From: Corynebacterium sp. ACRPS | Lineage (GTDB): Bacteria > Actinomycetota > Actinomycetes > Mycobacteriales > Mycobacteriaceae | Assembly: GCF_022346005.1 (NCBI RefSeq) | Contig: NZ_JAKRMY010000009.1 | Location: 61,634 to 125,633, forward strand | Length of the DNA stretch: 64,000 bases | Direction of reading: 5' to 3' | Shown: positions 28,835-36,831 of the stretch, one piece after another | How positions within the stretch are numbered: the stretch's first letter is position 1 | How the letters are laid out: each line of letters starts with the position of its first letter | Translations under genes and position numbers: made by a program | Notes under the pieces: generated by a model | Database searches by the model: none | Seen by the model: only the letters and a program-made list of their open reading frames with translations | What the model was told of the DNA's origin: nothing

Positions 28835-29485
28835 ATGTGCGGAAGATTCGTTCTTTTTACCGAGTCCCTCCTCGATGAGGTGGGAAACCTCCCAGGTGTC
28901 CAGGAAGTCCACGCCCCACAGGGCACGCCCGGGCCGCGATATAACATTGCCCCTACTCAGCCCATTCCCATCGTGCGCGTGCGCGAAGAACTGGCGGAAG
29001 TCGAACCCGCGCGGTGGGCGCTGTTGCCGCAGTGGAAGAAAGACATGGATGGCCCGCCGCTTTTTAATGCCCGGGCAGAAACGGTGGCGAGCAAGCCGTC
29101 TTTTCGCACGGCCTTTAAATCCCAGCGCTGCCTTATCCCCATGAACGGCTATTACGAGTGGCACAAGGATGGCTCCACCAAGACGCCGTACTACGTCCAT
29201 CCCGACCAGGGCCTGCTGTGGGCCGCGGGGCTCTGGGATACCGGGCTGGATCGGCTCTCTGCCACCATCGTGACCACCGCGGCTACCGAAGAGATGGAGT
29301 GGCTGCACCACCGCTTGCCGCGATTTTTGGCGCCGGAGGAGATGCGCACCTGGCTCGAGGGCAGCGCCGACGAAGCTAAGGAGCTGCTAGTGCCCACTGG
29401 CCTGCGGGGATTCGACTACCACGCGGTGGATAAGGCCGTGGGGACTGTCTCCAATGACTACCCGGAGCTACTCATCCGCCAGTAG
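28835..29485 (+). CDS. SRAP-domain protein (HMCES/YedK family)
   Basis: Shields abasic sites in single-stranded DNA by forming a thiazolidine cross-link with Cys2. The start is fixed by chemistry: MCGRFVLF at ATG 28835 exposes the catalytic Cys2. Other conserved residues are visible: [38 protein letters not shown] with the active-site Glu, and [12 protein letters not shown] with the active-site His. 216 residues. Divergent from aroA with about 20 bases between starts. Confidence 0.93.
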   Translation: MCGRFVLFTESLLDEVGNLPGVQEVHAPQGTPGPRYNIAPTQPIPIVRVREELAEVEPARWALLPQWKKDMDGPPLFNARAETVASKPSFRTAFKSQRCLIPMNGYYEWHKDGSTKTPYYVHPDQGLLWAAGLWDTGLDRLSATIVTTAATEEMEWLHHRLPRFLAPEEMRTWLEGSADEAKELLVPTGLRGFDYHAVDKAVGTVSNDYPELLIRQ

Positions 29486-29974
29486 ATCGGCAAAGTCGGC
29501 CCCGCACAAGTGCGCGAGTTCTTCTGCGTTGAGCTCGATATCTAGGCCGCGGCGGCCGCCGGATATAAAGACAGTATCGAAAAGCACCGCGGATTCCTCG
29601 ATCACCGTGGGCAGCGGGTTCTTTTGTCCGAGCGGGGAAATGCCGCCATGCACGTAGCCTGAGGATTTCTCGGCATCGTGCACCTGCGCCATGGCTGCCT
29701 TAGATACGCCAAGGGCAGCGGCTGCCTTCTTGAGGCTTAAATGGTGCGTCGTGGGAATCACGCATACCGCCAGCTCGCGGCGCGGACCTTTGCCCGCAGT
29801 GAGATCGATAATGAGCGTTTTCAGCACGCGCTCGGGTTCTACGTCTAAGGCCGCCGCGGCACGATCACCAAAGTGATCCTTGCCCGCTTCAAAGGTGGAT
29901 ACGGAGTGCTTGACTCCGGCATCTTCGATGACTTTCAGGGCCGGGGTAGCGGCATGCGGGGACTTTTTGGCCAT
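29468..29974 (-). CDS. ybaK: YbaK/EbsC-type aminoacyl-tRNA deacylase
   Basis: Trans-editing factor that hydrolyses Cys-tRNA(Pro). The YbaK fold is seen in KTLIIDL, AVCVIPTTHHLSLKKAAAALG, and VHGGISPLGQKNPLPTVI with the conserved GGISPxGxK loop. 168 residues. It overlaps the SRAP gene tail to tail by 18 bases. Confidence 0.9.
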   Translation of the reverse strand: MAKKSPHAATPALKVIEDAGVKHSVSTFEAGKDHFGDRAAAALDVEPERVLKTLIIDLTAGKGPRRELAVCVIPTTHHLSLKKAAAALGVSKAAMAQVHDAEKSSGYVHGGISPLGQKNPLPTVIEESAVLFDTVFISGGRRGLDIELNAEELAHLCGADFADLLADE

Positions 29975-30010
29975 ATAGGAATTTTAGCGTGAGACGTTAG
30001 GATAGATTGT

Positions 30011-30613
30011 GTGGTTAAAGAAACAGTGAGCGAAAAGGAGCTGCAGCGCCGCTTTGAAAAGGAAGCGCTCCCGCTGCTTGATCAGCTCTATGGCGGCGCG
30101 CTGCGCATGACGCGAAACCCGCAAGACGCGGAAGACTTGGTGCAAGAGACCTATCTCAAGGCTTATAAGTCCTTTCATTCCTTTAAGCAGGGAACGAATT
30201 TGAAGGCATGGCTGTATCGCATCATGACCAATAACTACATCAACTCTTATCGCAAGGCGAAGCGGCGCCCTACCGAGTCTTCTGCCGATGATCTGAGTGA
30301 TTTTCAGCTCTATACCACCGCGGGACACGATTCCACCGGCTTGGAATCCGCCGAGGTGGCAGCGCTTAAAGAGATGCCAGATAGGTCCATCTCGCAGGCC
30401 ATTAATGACCTACCTGAGGACTACCGGATGGTGGTCTACTACTCCGATGTGGAGGGCTTAGCGTACAAAGAAATCGCCGAAATCATGGATACTCCATTGG
30501 GAACGGTGATGTCCCGGCTACATCGTGGAAGAAAAATGCTCCGCAAGGCGTTGAAGGACGTAGCACGTGAACAAGGAATTGGATTAGAACACCCGGACAT
30601 GGAGGAGAAGTAA
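30011..30613 (+). CDS. sigH: ECF sigma factor SigH
   Basis: Group 4 sigma factor for thiol-oxidative and heat stress. Region 2 ([26 protein letters not shown]), a short linker, and region 4 ([44 protein letters not shown]) are intact. 200 residues. GTG 30011 is likely leaderless: TAGGAT at 29998-30003 ends 7 bases upstream. The stop overlaps rshA (TAATG). The pairing with an HxxxCxxC anti-sigma factor and whiB1 nearby equals the C. glutamicum sigH locus. Confidence 0.95.
   Translation: MVKETVSEKELQRRFEKEALPLLDQLYGGALRMTRNPQDAEDLVQETYLKAYKSFHSFKQGTNLKAWLYRIMTNNYINSYRKAKRRPTESSADDLSDFQLYTTAGHDSTGLESAEVAALKEMPDRSISQAINDLPEDYRMVVYYSDVEGLAYKEIAEIMDTPLGTVMSRLHRGRKMLRKALKDVAREQGIGLEHPDMEEK
30527..30552 (+). 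promoter_or_regulatory. Candidate internal SigH promoter for rshA
   Basis: Inside the 3' end of sigH, GGAA (30527-30530) and GTT (30550-30552) are separated by 19 bases, within the 16-21 range of the SigH consensus GGAA/GTT. It lies about 60 bases before the rshA start. In C. glutamicum rshA is known to be read from a SigH-dependent promoter in this place. Confidence 0.5.
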
Positions 30614-30885
30614 TGGAAGGCGCAACCGGAAAGAACTGTGGTGCGTGTAGCTCCACTGAGGTACACAACCTATTTTGCGAGCTTCTCGATGAATCCACGA
30701 CCTACGCCCGCGCTTTAGCCATCCGCGAGCACATCGCCCAATGTGATTTTTGCCAGCAACGACTAGAGCGCGAAGAGCTCGTCCGCTCCCTCGTGCGCAA
30801 TTGCTGTGCCGGCCAAGCTAAGGCACCGCAATCGCTGCGCCGCCGCATCTCGATAGAAATTACGGAGATCGAATCCCGCTGGTAA
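30613..30885 (+). CDS. rshA: Anti-sigma factor RshA (RsrA family)
   Basis: Redox-sensing zinc anti-sigma factor that holds SigH until thiols are oxidised. The ZAS motif H40-x3-C44-x2-C47 (HIAQCDFC) is intact, and extra cysteines C9 and C12 lie near the N-terminus. 90 residues, normal for the mycothiol-system type. The start overlaps the sigH stop. Confidence 0.94.
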   Translation: MEGATGKNCGACSSTEVHNLFCELLDESTTYARALAIREHIAQCDFCQQRLEREELVRSLVRNCCAGQAKAPQSLRRRISIEITEIESRW

Positions 30886-31239
30886 GAAGCGCCCTTCAGA
30901 GCTGCGAACGTCTCGCAACAAGAGTCGGGACAGTTCGTACTGCCGTGTTTCCTCATCCAGTTCAGAAGCAAGCATACTTACCGTCAGGCGCCCTCTGCCG
31001 AAGCGGTGCTGTAGAAAAAATTTTCCATAGGATCGCACTCGCAGCGGTCAACCCGCGAGTCAAACCCTACCCACACGCCCTGGGGCGTAATGCGAGTGGA
31101 TAGGCAAATAGTAGGGGCCTAGCCCTGACGTGTCCATTTTCTGGGGTCATGTCCGGCCCCGACTGGTAAATACGCATCCTGCGAATAGTTGAAGAACGGG
31201 TTCTGTTTTGGGGCTGGTACCTCTCTGGTGGTACCAGCG
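30886..31239. other. Gap after rshA with an IS-end-like sequence
   Basis: 354 bases. It holds the orphan IS3-type end at 31131-31149 and the terminator at 31213-31248. A minus-strand open frame (30763-31038) covers part of it but overlaps rshA and lacks a ribosome site, so I do not call it a gene. Confidence 0.5.
31131..31149. repeat. Orphan IS3-family-type terminal sequence
   Basis: TGTCCATTTTCTGGGGTCA resembles the reverse complement of the left end of the IS3-type element at 63844 in this same window, sharing the TGTCCA and CTGGGG(G)TCA blocks. No transposase gene and no partner end is seen nearby. It looks like the remains of an excised or deleted element. Confidence 0.45.
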
Positions 31240-31248
31240 CTAGTTTTT
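31213..31248 (+). terminator. Terminator of the sigH-rshA transcript
   Basis: GCTGGTACC (31213-31221) pairs with GGTACCAGC (31230-31238), followed by GCTAGTTTTT. Confidence 0.8.
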
Positions 31249-31689
31249 CTGAATTCGCTGGCGGTAGTAATCACGATTGTCTTCTTGCATGTGAGCAAAT
31301 TCCATGAGTACGCCCGGCCAGATGGGATACGTATCGATAAGGTTTTCTGCGATGTTTAGCAACGGTGAAAAAGCGATCTCGCCCCATCTGATGCCTATAC
31401 CTACTCTTTCGGAGTAGGCCGTGCTACTTAAAGGGCCAAGTGCCCACTGACTCCCTGACATCGCATTCATCCATGTGCCGTTGATGGCGAGGATGCGGGA
31501 TGCTTTCTCTTCATAGCTGTGTTTAGAGTTTAAGATTTCGAGTACGATCTCGAAGGGAAACTCTTTTGTGCCATCGGTGACCTGCTTGCGCTGAAGAGGC
31601 GTAAGGTCTGCAAGTGTCGTGGGGACTGTTGTTGAAAGGAAGTCTTCCAGCCTATTTCCGAATTGCTGATGGTATCCGTCAAGCCACAT
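31240..31689 (-). CDS. Hypothetical protein, accessory
   Basis: 149 residues, not recognised. Soluble, mixed helical, rich in Trp and aromatic residues (WLDGYHQQFGNRLEDFL, TYPIWPGVLMEFAHMQ), no signal peptide, no metal motif. A good ribosome site (AAAGGAA) precedes ATG 31689, which supports translation. Base composition is lower in GC than the flanks, and it sits in the gap between rshA and whiB1, which are near neighbours in C. glutamicum. It was probably acquired. The size and context would fit an immunity or antitoxin-type protein, but no motif supports that. Confidence 0.6.
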   Translation of the reverse strand: MWLDGYHQQFGNRLEDFLSTTVPTTLADLTPLQRKQVTDGTKEFPFEIVLEILNSKHSYEEKASRILAINGTWMNAMSGSQWALGPLSSTAYSERVGIGIRWGEIAFSPLLNIAENLIDTYPIWPGVLMEFAHMQEDNRDYYRQRIQKN

Positions 31690-32352
31690 GAGATTCCTTT
31701 CGGGCTATGCAGGGCGTATAACCCAAGCCCCTGAATATTGATTTAAAGTCTTGTCGAAAACAGGTTGCGGATATAGCCCAGTACCCAGTTTTGCTGTCTT
31801 CTTAGACGATCGAGTGTATTCCAGCATTCACTTTTCTACAACGAAGATTTGGCTGTTGTGTCCTGAGGATTCAAGATTCGGCTCTGTGGGGTGCAGCAGA
31901 GATGTTGTCGAAGTGAAGAAGGCGAGAATCGCTGCCCCGAGGATAATTATGCGCCTAAATCGGTTTCTGGTGTCAGCAAGATTTAGTATGTCTCTACTCC
32001 ATCAATTTGGGCGTAGTGAGGAGCGATGTTTGTGCGGGTTCCGGCTACTACCAGTTTGCACGGTGAGTCTCGGGCTAGTCCTGCATACTCGTCGTCGTCA
32101 AGTGTCTTTCGCCTTGAGGAGGTAGTTGAGGCGAACAGCTTACGGACGATGGGCACCCATATGTAACAGGGGCCACCATCGCCGATCGCTATACCTGCTA
32201 ACGGAAGCCGGCAAAAGGAAACCACGAAATGAGTTCAATTAGTGCACTTCGGGGAAGCTATGACCGATGTCCCGATATGGACCAGTAGTACCAACCCAAA
32301 TGAGCGCCCTGGTCGCTACTGCTCCGAGAGTCGGATTTCTAATAGAAAGATT
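31690..32352. other. Decayed, apparently gene-free accessory DNA
   Basis: Two minus-strand pieces look like broken coding sequence. One (31983-32225, GTG start, 80 codons, no ribosome site) ends in TAC TAA. The next (about 31828-32000, another frame, no start codon) encodes a membrane segment (RRIIILGAAILAFFTS) followed by a short tail. They overlap at the junction and may be one frameshifted gene or two relics. The rest shows nothing convincing. Confidence 0.4.
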
Positions 32353-32405
32353 AAAAACCCGGCCGTACGAGTTCTTAAGGTGAACTGGTACGAAACCGGG
32401 CTTTT
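32353..32405 (-). terminator. Terminator downstream of bL37
   Basis: On the minus strand CCCGG and CCGGG arms (32396-32400 with 32358-32362) and an inner CGTAC/GTACG stem form a long hairpin followed by TTTTTAA. It ends the whiB1-bL37 direction. Confidence 0.75.
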
Positions 32406-32420
32406 AATATGTGCTGTACG

Positions 32421-32495
32421 TTATGCGCCAGGACGCTTGCCGTGATTAGCGGCCTTCTTGCGGCGATCCTTGCGCTTGCGACCACGCTTGCTCAT
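32421..32495 (-). CDS. 50S ribosomal protein bL37
   Basis: A 24-residue, extremely basic peptide starting MSKRGRKRKDRRKK and ending NHGKRPGA. It closely matches bL37, the small actinobacterial large-subunit protein first seen in mycobacterial ribosome structures, including the shared NHGKRP end. A strong ribosome site (GAAGGAG) lies 7 bases before ATG 32495. A clear terminator follows. It lies 104 bases downstream of whiB1 on the same strand, so the two may share a transcript. Confidence 0.92.
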   Translation of the reverse strand: MSKRGRKRKDRRKKAANHGKRPGA

Positions 32496-32599
32496 TGCGC
32501 ACTCCTTCGTTGAGGGTTTCTGAACTTTATTCAACTGTAGCGGCTAAGGGCGCCGAAACGAAAATTGGGGTAGGGGTTAGGCTCCCCGGGTCCGCGCTT

Positions 32600-32860
32600 T
32601 TAGGCGGACACGCGGGAACGGCCGCGGCCGCGGTTGCGGCGACGCTTGAGGGCGCGGCGCTCCTCTTCAGACAGGCCGCCCCAGACGCCGGCATCGAGGC
32701 CGGACTCGAGTGCCCAGTTGAGGCAGGAAGAGGCAACGGGGCAGCGGTTGCAGACCAGCTTGGCCTTAGCGATCTGGGTAAGAGCAGGGCCGGAGTTACC
32801 TACTGGGAAGAACAGCTCTGGGTCTTCGTCGCGGCAAACGGCTTCGTGGCGCCAATCCAT
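32600..32860 (-). CDS. whiB1: WhiB1-type iron-sulfur regulator (WhcE)
   Basis: 86-residue WhiB protein. Ligands C9, C37, C40 and C46, the GVWGG turn, and a very basic tail (RRALKRRRNRGRGRSR) for DNA contact. In mycobacteria WhiB1 is essential and its cluster reacts with nitric oxide; in C. glutamicum WhcE acts in heat and oxidative stress with SigH. ATG 32860 has AGGAGA 8 bases upstream. A GlxR/CRP-like site lies about 275 bases upstream. Confidence 0.94.
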   Translation of the reverse strand: MDWRHEAVCRDEDPELFFPVGNSGPALTQIAKAKLVCNRCPVASSCLNWALESGLDAGVWGGLSEEERRALKRRRNRGRGRSRVSA

Positions 32861-33376
32861 GATTGATATCTCCTAACAAATTTTTGACAGCAGTAAATAC
32901 GAGCGCAATCCATGAGGGGCAGGAAAGCACCTTGATTTTTAGGTGGTGTGTGAACTGGTCTGCTAGCAGTGGGGCCCGGCCTCGAGGTCGGGCCAGCGTC
33001 GCCGCCGCCTATGGTTCACGGTGTTGTTACCTGAAGTTTCCTCCAGGTTAAGAAGAGGTTTACGCCCTCTTTCTTTTTGCTACTAGAGAATCATGACATG
33101 TTTACCCGATCGCCGCTAGGGTTAAAGGCTAAATTGTGGTTAACATCACGCAAATAGGTGCAGTGTGGGGGCCATAAATGTCAAAATCGAATTTTAAAGA
33201 AACCTGTGAGAATCGCCGTGAGCTGCAGCTATAGGTGTTATATGGTGAGTGTGGTGAGGAAGAGACCGTCAAATTTCCCAGTTCAGCCCCCTGCCCCCGC
33301 GCTACTGCTGGCAACATCGAGGCCCACCGTGGGTGGCGCAGAAAAAATTCGCGCCGGATTAGTAGACTGTGGCTTT
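32861..33376. other. Long divergent intergenic region
   Basis: 516 bases between whiB1 (minus) and the membrane-protein gene (plus). It contains a GC-rich inverted repeat near 32972-32993 (GGCCCG arms around CCTCGAGG), the GlxR-like site at 33135-33150, and TAGACT at 33362-33367, which would make the next gene leaderless. Open frames across it have no ribosome sites. Confidence 0.5.
33135..33150. promoter_or_regulatory. GlxR/CRP-like palindrome
   Basis: TGTGG-TTAACA-TCACG, eight of ten matches to TGTGA-N6-TCACA. GlxR is the corynebacterial CRP homologue. Mycobacterial whiB1 is CRP-controlled, so regulation of whiB1 is plausible; the site could also serve the plus-strand gene. Confidence 0.4.
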
Positions 33377-33856
33377 GTGTCTAAGCAGAACAAACGCCAG
33401 GTAAATAAACAGCAGCGAGATAAGTCGGCAGCGCCCGCGCCGGCACCGGAGAGTGCCCCGCAGTCGGTGCTGATAGGCGCTGGTATTGCCACGGTGCAAT
33501 CCATCGCGGTTATTTGTTTTGGCATTTTCCTCATTGTGCGCGAAGCGGTGGGTGCGGAAAATGACTCGATGGTCTCTGATTCCGGATCAGGAAGCTTTGT
33601 AGGGCTTGGCACCGCCATCTTTATCTTCATTGTCTTTGGCTTTGTCATCGCGGGCGCCTGGGCCATGGTGAAGGGAAAGCGATGGGGAAGAGGTGCCGTG
33701 GTCCTCGTAGAGCTCATCCTGGGTGCGAGTGCGTTTCAAATGTATAGCGGTGGATCCCCGGTGCTGGGAACTATCACACTGCTAAGCGCGGTCGCGGTGC
33801 TTTATCTCTTGATGTTTAGGCGCGAGTCCTCAGAGTGGGCCGCCTCGAATTTCTAA
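33377..33856 (+). CDS. Small integral membrane protein, unknown
   Basis: 159 residues from GTG 33377. A charged N-terminus (SKQNKRQVNKQQRDKS) and an Ala/Pro stretch precede four predicted membrane segments (IATVQSIAVICFGIFLIV, GTAIFIFIVFGFVIAGAW, AVVLVELILGASAF, ITLLSAVAVLYLLMF). TAGACT ends 9 bases before GTG, suggesting a leaderless message. The open frame continues upstream to 33158 but that part has poor composition. Similar proteins accompany whiB1 in other corynebacteria; function unknown. Confidence 0.75.
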   Translation: MSKQNKRQVNKQQRDKSAAPAPAPESAPQSVLIGAGIATVQSIAVICFGIFLIVREAVGAENDSMVSDSGSGSFVGLGTAIFIFIVFGFVIAGAWAMVKGKRWGRGAVVLVELILGASAFQMYSGGSPVLGTITLLSAVAVLYLLMFRRESSEWAASNF

Positions 33857-33858
33857 GG

Positions 33859-33885
33859 GCCACTCGCGCGGGAACCGCGAGTGGC
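33859..33885. terminator. Hairpin between convergent genes
   Basis: GCCACTCGCG (33859-33868) pairs with CGCGAGTGGC (33876-33885). No T-run on either side, so termination is only inferred from position. Confidence 0.55.
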
Positions 33886-33891
33886 ACTCGC

Positions 33892-35130
33892 TTAGTCGCT
33901 GCTGAGGCCAACGACGGTATCGCCGCGGGTTTCTACAATGGTCTCGCCCGCCAACGTGAGGTGGACAGGACCGCGGTAGCCTCCGCGGTCGACGGCTATC
34001 TCGCGCAGTACCTCGCCGGTAGACCAGTCCACCACGGCTATACCCTTTTCGGTGGGCATTAGCATGCGCCCAGCCACTGAAATCGGGGTGCCGATGGCAC
34101 CGTCAATGACGTGATCGACGTGCAAATCACTGGGGGTTAGAAGGTAGAGGCGCTGCCCATCAAACCACGTCATGTGGTGCGGGAGATCCGCTACGGCTGG
34201 GGCAAAAGGACTTGTGCCGGAATCGATGGCGGCAGAAGGCTTTACGGGGGTAGAAGAAAGCTTGTCGCCCTGGTTGTTATAGGACTCAATGCGGGGTTCT
34301 GGGCCGGGGATATAGACCGCGGCGGCGTCTTGGCCCACCGCGATAAGCCGCGCCCCATCGCGTTCGAGGGAGACATCGGCGTCCATTTCTGGTTCCCGGG
34401 AGTCCTCCGGGGTGGTGTTTTGAAACCTTAACCACGTGGTGTGAGGTTCCTCCGGGCATGATTCCGTCAGCGCGAGGTTCTCGGTACGCGTGAGCGCCGA
34501 AGAAATGGCGCATTCCTCGTGCGGTTGCTTCTGCGCCTCCTGCTTGGCCTCCACGTCGCCGTATTCCACGGTGCGCACGAGATCTGAGCGCCATAGGTCG
34601 ATTCGCCCGGCAGATACGGTACCTACCCGGTCATTGGATCGCACGGGGATAACGTCCGGGGAATTGATGGCACTGCGGGTGGAGTCATATTCACCCGTCG
34701 CGGCGTTGATGGCCACCGTATCCCCGCAGCCCACGCCCGTGCGATAGGTGGCAACCACCTTGCCCCAAGCAGTCGATAGCGAGCAGAGTTCGGCATCGCT
34801 GCGGGTATAGGTCCAGGCCGTGGAGCCGTCGGCATTGGTGGCAGTGAGCACATCGCCATCGTGGCTAATGCTCAACCCGTGGGCGGAAATGGCGCGGTAT
34901 TGGCCGGGTACGGGCTGGTTGGGCAGGCTGTAGGCGGCGGTGAGGGAGGAGGGGACATCGGCAAGCACGGCGGCATCGCTTTCCCCAGGAACGGCCTCTT
35001 GGTGCAGGTCAGCCTGGTGGATATTGGCCGTGGCGACCGCGCCGCCCACCGCGATGGCGCAGATAGCGCCGATGACGCCGGTGGCCTTCCAATCCGCCGC
35101 GGTAGCCCGCAAGATGGGGGCCTTAGTCAT
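33892..35130 (-). CDS. Rv3212-like membrane-anchored beta-propeller protein
   Basis: 412 residues: a basic start, one membrane anchor (VIGAICAIAVGGAVATA), then an extracytoplasmic domain with repeated strands such as GLSISHDGDVLTATNADGS and GRMLMPTEKGIAVVDWSTG that suggest a PQQ/WD-like propeller. No catalytic motif. It overlaps rhlE by four bases, the same pair as Rv3211-Rv3212 in M. tuberculosis. Function unknown. Confidence 0.8.
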   Translation of the reverse strand: MTKAPILRATAADWKATGVIGAICAIAVGGAVATANIHQADLHQEAVPGESDAAVLADVPSSLTAAYSLPNQPVPGQYRAISAHGLSISHDGDVLTATNADGSTAWTYTRSDAELCSLSTAWGKVVATYRTGVGCGDTVAINAATGEYDSTRSAINSPDVIPVRSNDRVGTVSAGRIDLWRSDLVRTVEYGDVEAKQEAQKQPHEECAISSALTRTENLALTESCPEEPHTTWLRFQNTTPEDSREPEMDADVSLERDGARLIAVGQDAAAVYIPGPEPRIESYNNQGDKLSSTPVKPSAAIDSGTSPFAPAVADLPHHMTWFDGQRLYLLTPSDLHVDHVIDGAIGTPISVAGRMLMPTEKGIAVVDWSTGEVLREIAVDRGGYRGPVHLTLAGETIVETRGDTVVGLSSD

Positions 35131-36467
35131 CGGCGCCCTCCTCGGGGCGTGCCCTTGCTGCGCCGAGACCCGTCCCGGGACCGCGATTGGGCTTGTCCCG
35201 CAGACCGCTTATGCGCCGGAAGTTGGCCAATCACGCTGGTGGCCGGCCCCACCTTTTCCTGCACGCCAGCGGGGATGGACAGCGCCTGGGCAAGCTCCGG
35301 GGAGGTGGAAAACCACTGCGACGGCGTGGCCGTATCTAGGCCTAGTTCATCGTTGATGACCTGCCATTTGGCCAGCTCATCGTAGCCCACCAGGGTGACG
35401 GCGGTGCCGGTGTGCCCTGCGCGGCCGGTGCGCCCGATGCGGTGGATAAAGGTCATGGGATCATCGGGAACCTGGTAGTTGATGACGTGGGTGACATCGT
35501 CGACGTCGATGCCGCGCGCCGCGATATCGGTGGCGACGAGGATGTCCACCTCGCCCGAGCGGAAGGCCTGCAGGGACTTCTCCCGGGACTTTTGGCCCAA
35601 GTCACCGTGCACGGCGCCGACGCGGAAGCCGCGCTCAGCAAGGTCATCGGCCAATTGCGCGGCCGAGCGTTTGGTGCGGGTAAAGATGATGGTGCGACCC
35701 CGGCCCTGGGCCTGCAGGATATGCGCGATGACCGGCACCTTATCCATGCGGTGGGCCTGGAAGGTGACCTTGCGGGTGGTTTCGTGCGTGACCTCATCCG
35801 CATCCGATTCGGCCCGGATGTGTACGGGCTTATTCATGAACTGGCGCGATAGGTTCAAGATGGCGCCGGGCATGGTGGCAGAAAACAGCATTGTTTGGTG
35901 CGCGTTGCCATCGAGCGCTTCCAAAATGGCCTCTATGGAGGGTAAAAAGCCTAGGTCCAGCATCTCATCGGCCTCATCGAGCACCACGATGGCGACGTGG
36001 CGCAGGACCAGATCGCCGCGCTCGTGCAGATCGAGCAGGCGGCCTGGCGTGCCGATGACCACATCGACGCCGCGCTGGAGAAGCTTAATTTGCTCCTCAT
36101 AGGGGCGCCCGCCGTAGATGGAGGCGAGGCGGACCGGCAGGTGCGCAGCCGCGTCCTGCAAATCCGCGGTGACCTGCTGCGCTAGCTCGCGGGTGGGAAC
36201 GACGATGAGCGCCCGAGGTGTCCCATCCAGCGGGGCAATATCCGCGTCATCAAAAACGCGATCGAGCAGCGGCACGCCAAAGCCAAAGGTCTTGCCCATG
36301 CCGGTGCGCGCCTGGCCAATAAGGTCTTGGCCTTTAAGCGCAATGGGCAGGGTTAATTCCTGGATTGCAAAGGTTCGCGCGATGCCACGGTCAGCGAGCC
36401 CATCGCAGATTTCGGCGGCGACGCCGAGTTCCGCGAAGGTCGGTGGCTGGGTTTTTATGACAGACAC
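35127..36467 (-). CDS. rhlE: DEAD-box RNA helicase, RhlE type
   Basis: ATP-dependent RNA unwinding, likely in RNA turnover or ribosome assembly. Motifs in order: Q motif (TFAIQELTLPIAL), I (ARTGMGKT), Ia (PTRELAQQ), Ib (TPGRLLDL), II (VLDEADEM), III (SAT), IV (IIFTRTK), V (ATDIAARGID) and VI (HRIGRTGRAG). The C-terminus is basic (SRDGSRRSKGTPRGGRR). GTG 36467 begins where family homology begins; TACTAT lies 6 bases upstream, so the message may be leaderless. The extra 77 codons upstream overlap DUF3107 antisense. Confidence 0.92.
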   Translation of the reverse strand: MSVIKTQPPTFAELGVAAEICDGLADRGIARTFAIQELTLPIALKGQDLIGQARTGMGKTFGFGVPLLDRVFDDADIAPLDGTPRALIVVPTRELAQQVTADLQDAAAHLPVRLASIYGGRPYEEQIKLLQRGVDVVIGTPGRLLDLHERGDLVLRHVAIVVLDEADEMLDLGFLPSIEAILEALDGNAHQTMLFSATMPGAILNLSRQFMNKPVHIRAESDADEVTHETTRKVTFQAHRMDKVPVIAHILQAQGRGRTIIFTRTKRSAAQLADDLAERGFRVGAVHGDLGQKSREKSLQAFRSGEVDILVATDIAARGIDVDDVTHVINYQVPDDPMTFIHRIGRTGRAGHTGTAVTLVGYDELAKWQVINDELGLDTATPSQWFSTSPELAQALSIPAGVQEKVGPATSVIGQLPAHKRSAGQAQSRSRDGSRRSKGTPRGGRR

Positions 36468-36540
36468 ACCTTGATAGTAGCCGGGATGGTTATAGTGGGG
36501 CCATTGGCATGTAAAACTCTCGTTAAAGGAGGATAATTTT

Positions 36541-36765
36541 ATGGATATCAAGTTTGGTTTTGCAGATACCCCGCGCGAGCTGATCATTAGCACCAGTGGC
36601 GAGCAGGCGGAGCTGACGCAAAAGATTAATAGCGCCCTGGCGGAAAACTCCACGTTGGAGCTAGAAGATGACAAGGGCCGCAAGTACCTCGTGCGCACTG
36701 ACCGCGTGGTGTACGTCGAAGTTGGTGCCGCGAAGAAGCAGTCCGTCGGTTTCGCCGGCGCCTAA
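36541..36765 (+). CDS. DUF3107 protein (TB9.4 family)
   Basis: 74 residues, MDIKFGFADTPRELIIST opening and a RKYLVRTDRVVYVEVG core typical of DUF3107. Strong ribosome site AAAGGAGG. Cytosolic, function unknown; always near rhlE in actinobacteria (Rv3208A). Confidence 0.93.
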   Translation: MDIKFGFADTPRELIISTSGEQAELTQKINSALAENSTLELEDDKGRKYLVRTDRVVYVEVGAAKKQSVGFAGA

Positions 36766-36831
36766 GCTTGGGGCTTTTTAAAGGTTTGCTAATTCAGTTT
36801 TTGAATAGGCAACCGGGTACGCTCAATGCCT

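Noticed and set aside
29978..29998. GGAAT and GTT upstream of sigH resembling a SigH autoregulatory promoter
   Set aside because: The spacer between GGAA and GTT is only 14 bases, shorter than the 16-21 typical of SigH promoters; the TAGGAT box next to the start is a better explanation.
30763..31038. 91-codon minus-strand open frame opposite rshA
   Set aside because: It overlaps the coding part of rshA, has no ribosome site, and its composition follows the opposite strand.
31751..32125. 124-codon plus-strand open frame
   Set aside because: No ribosome site, poor codon composition, and the minus strand carries the more protein-like fragments.
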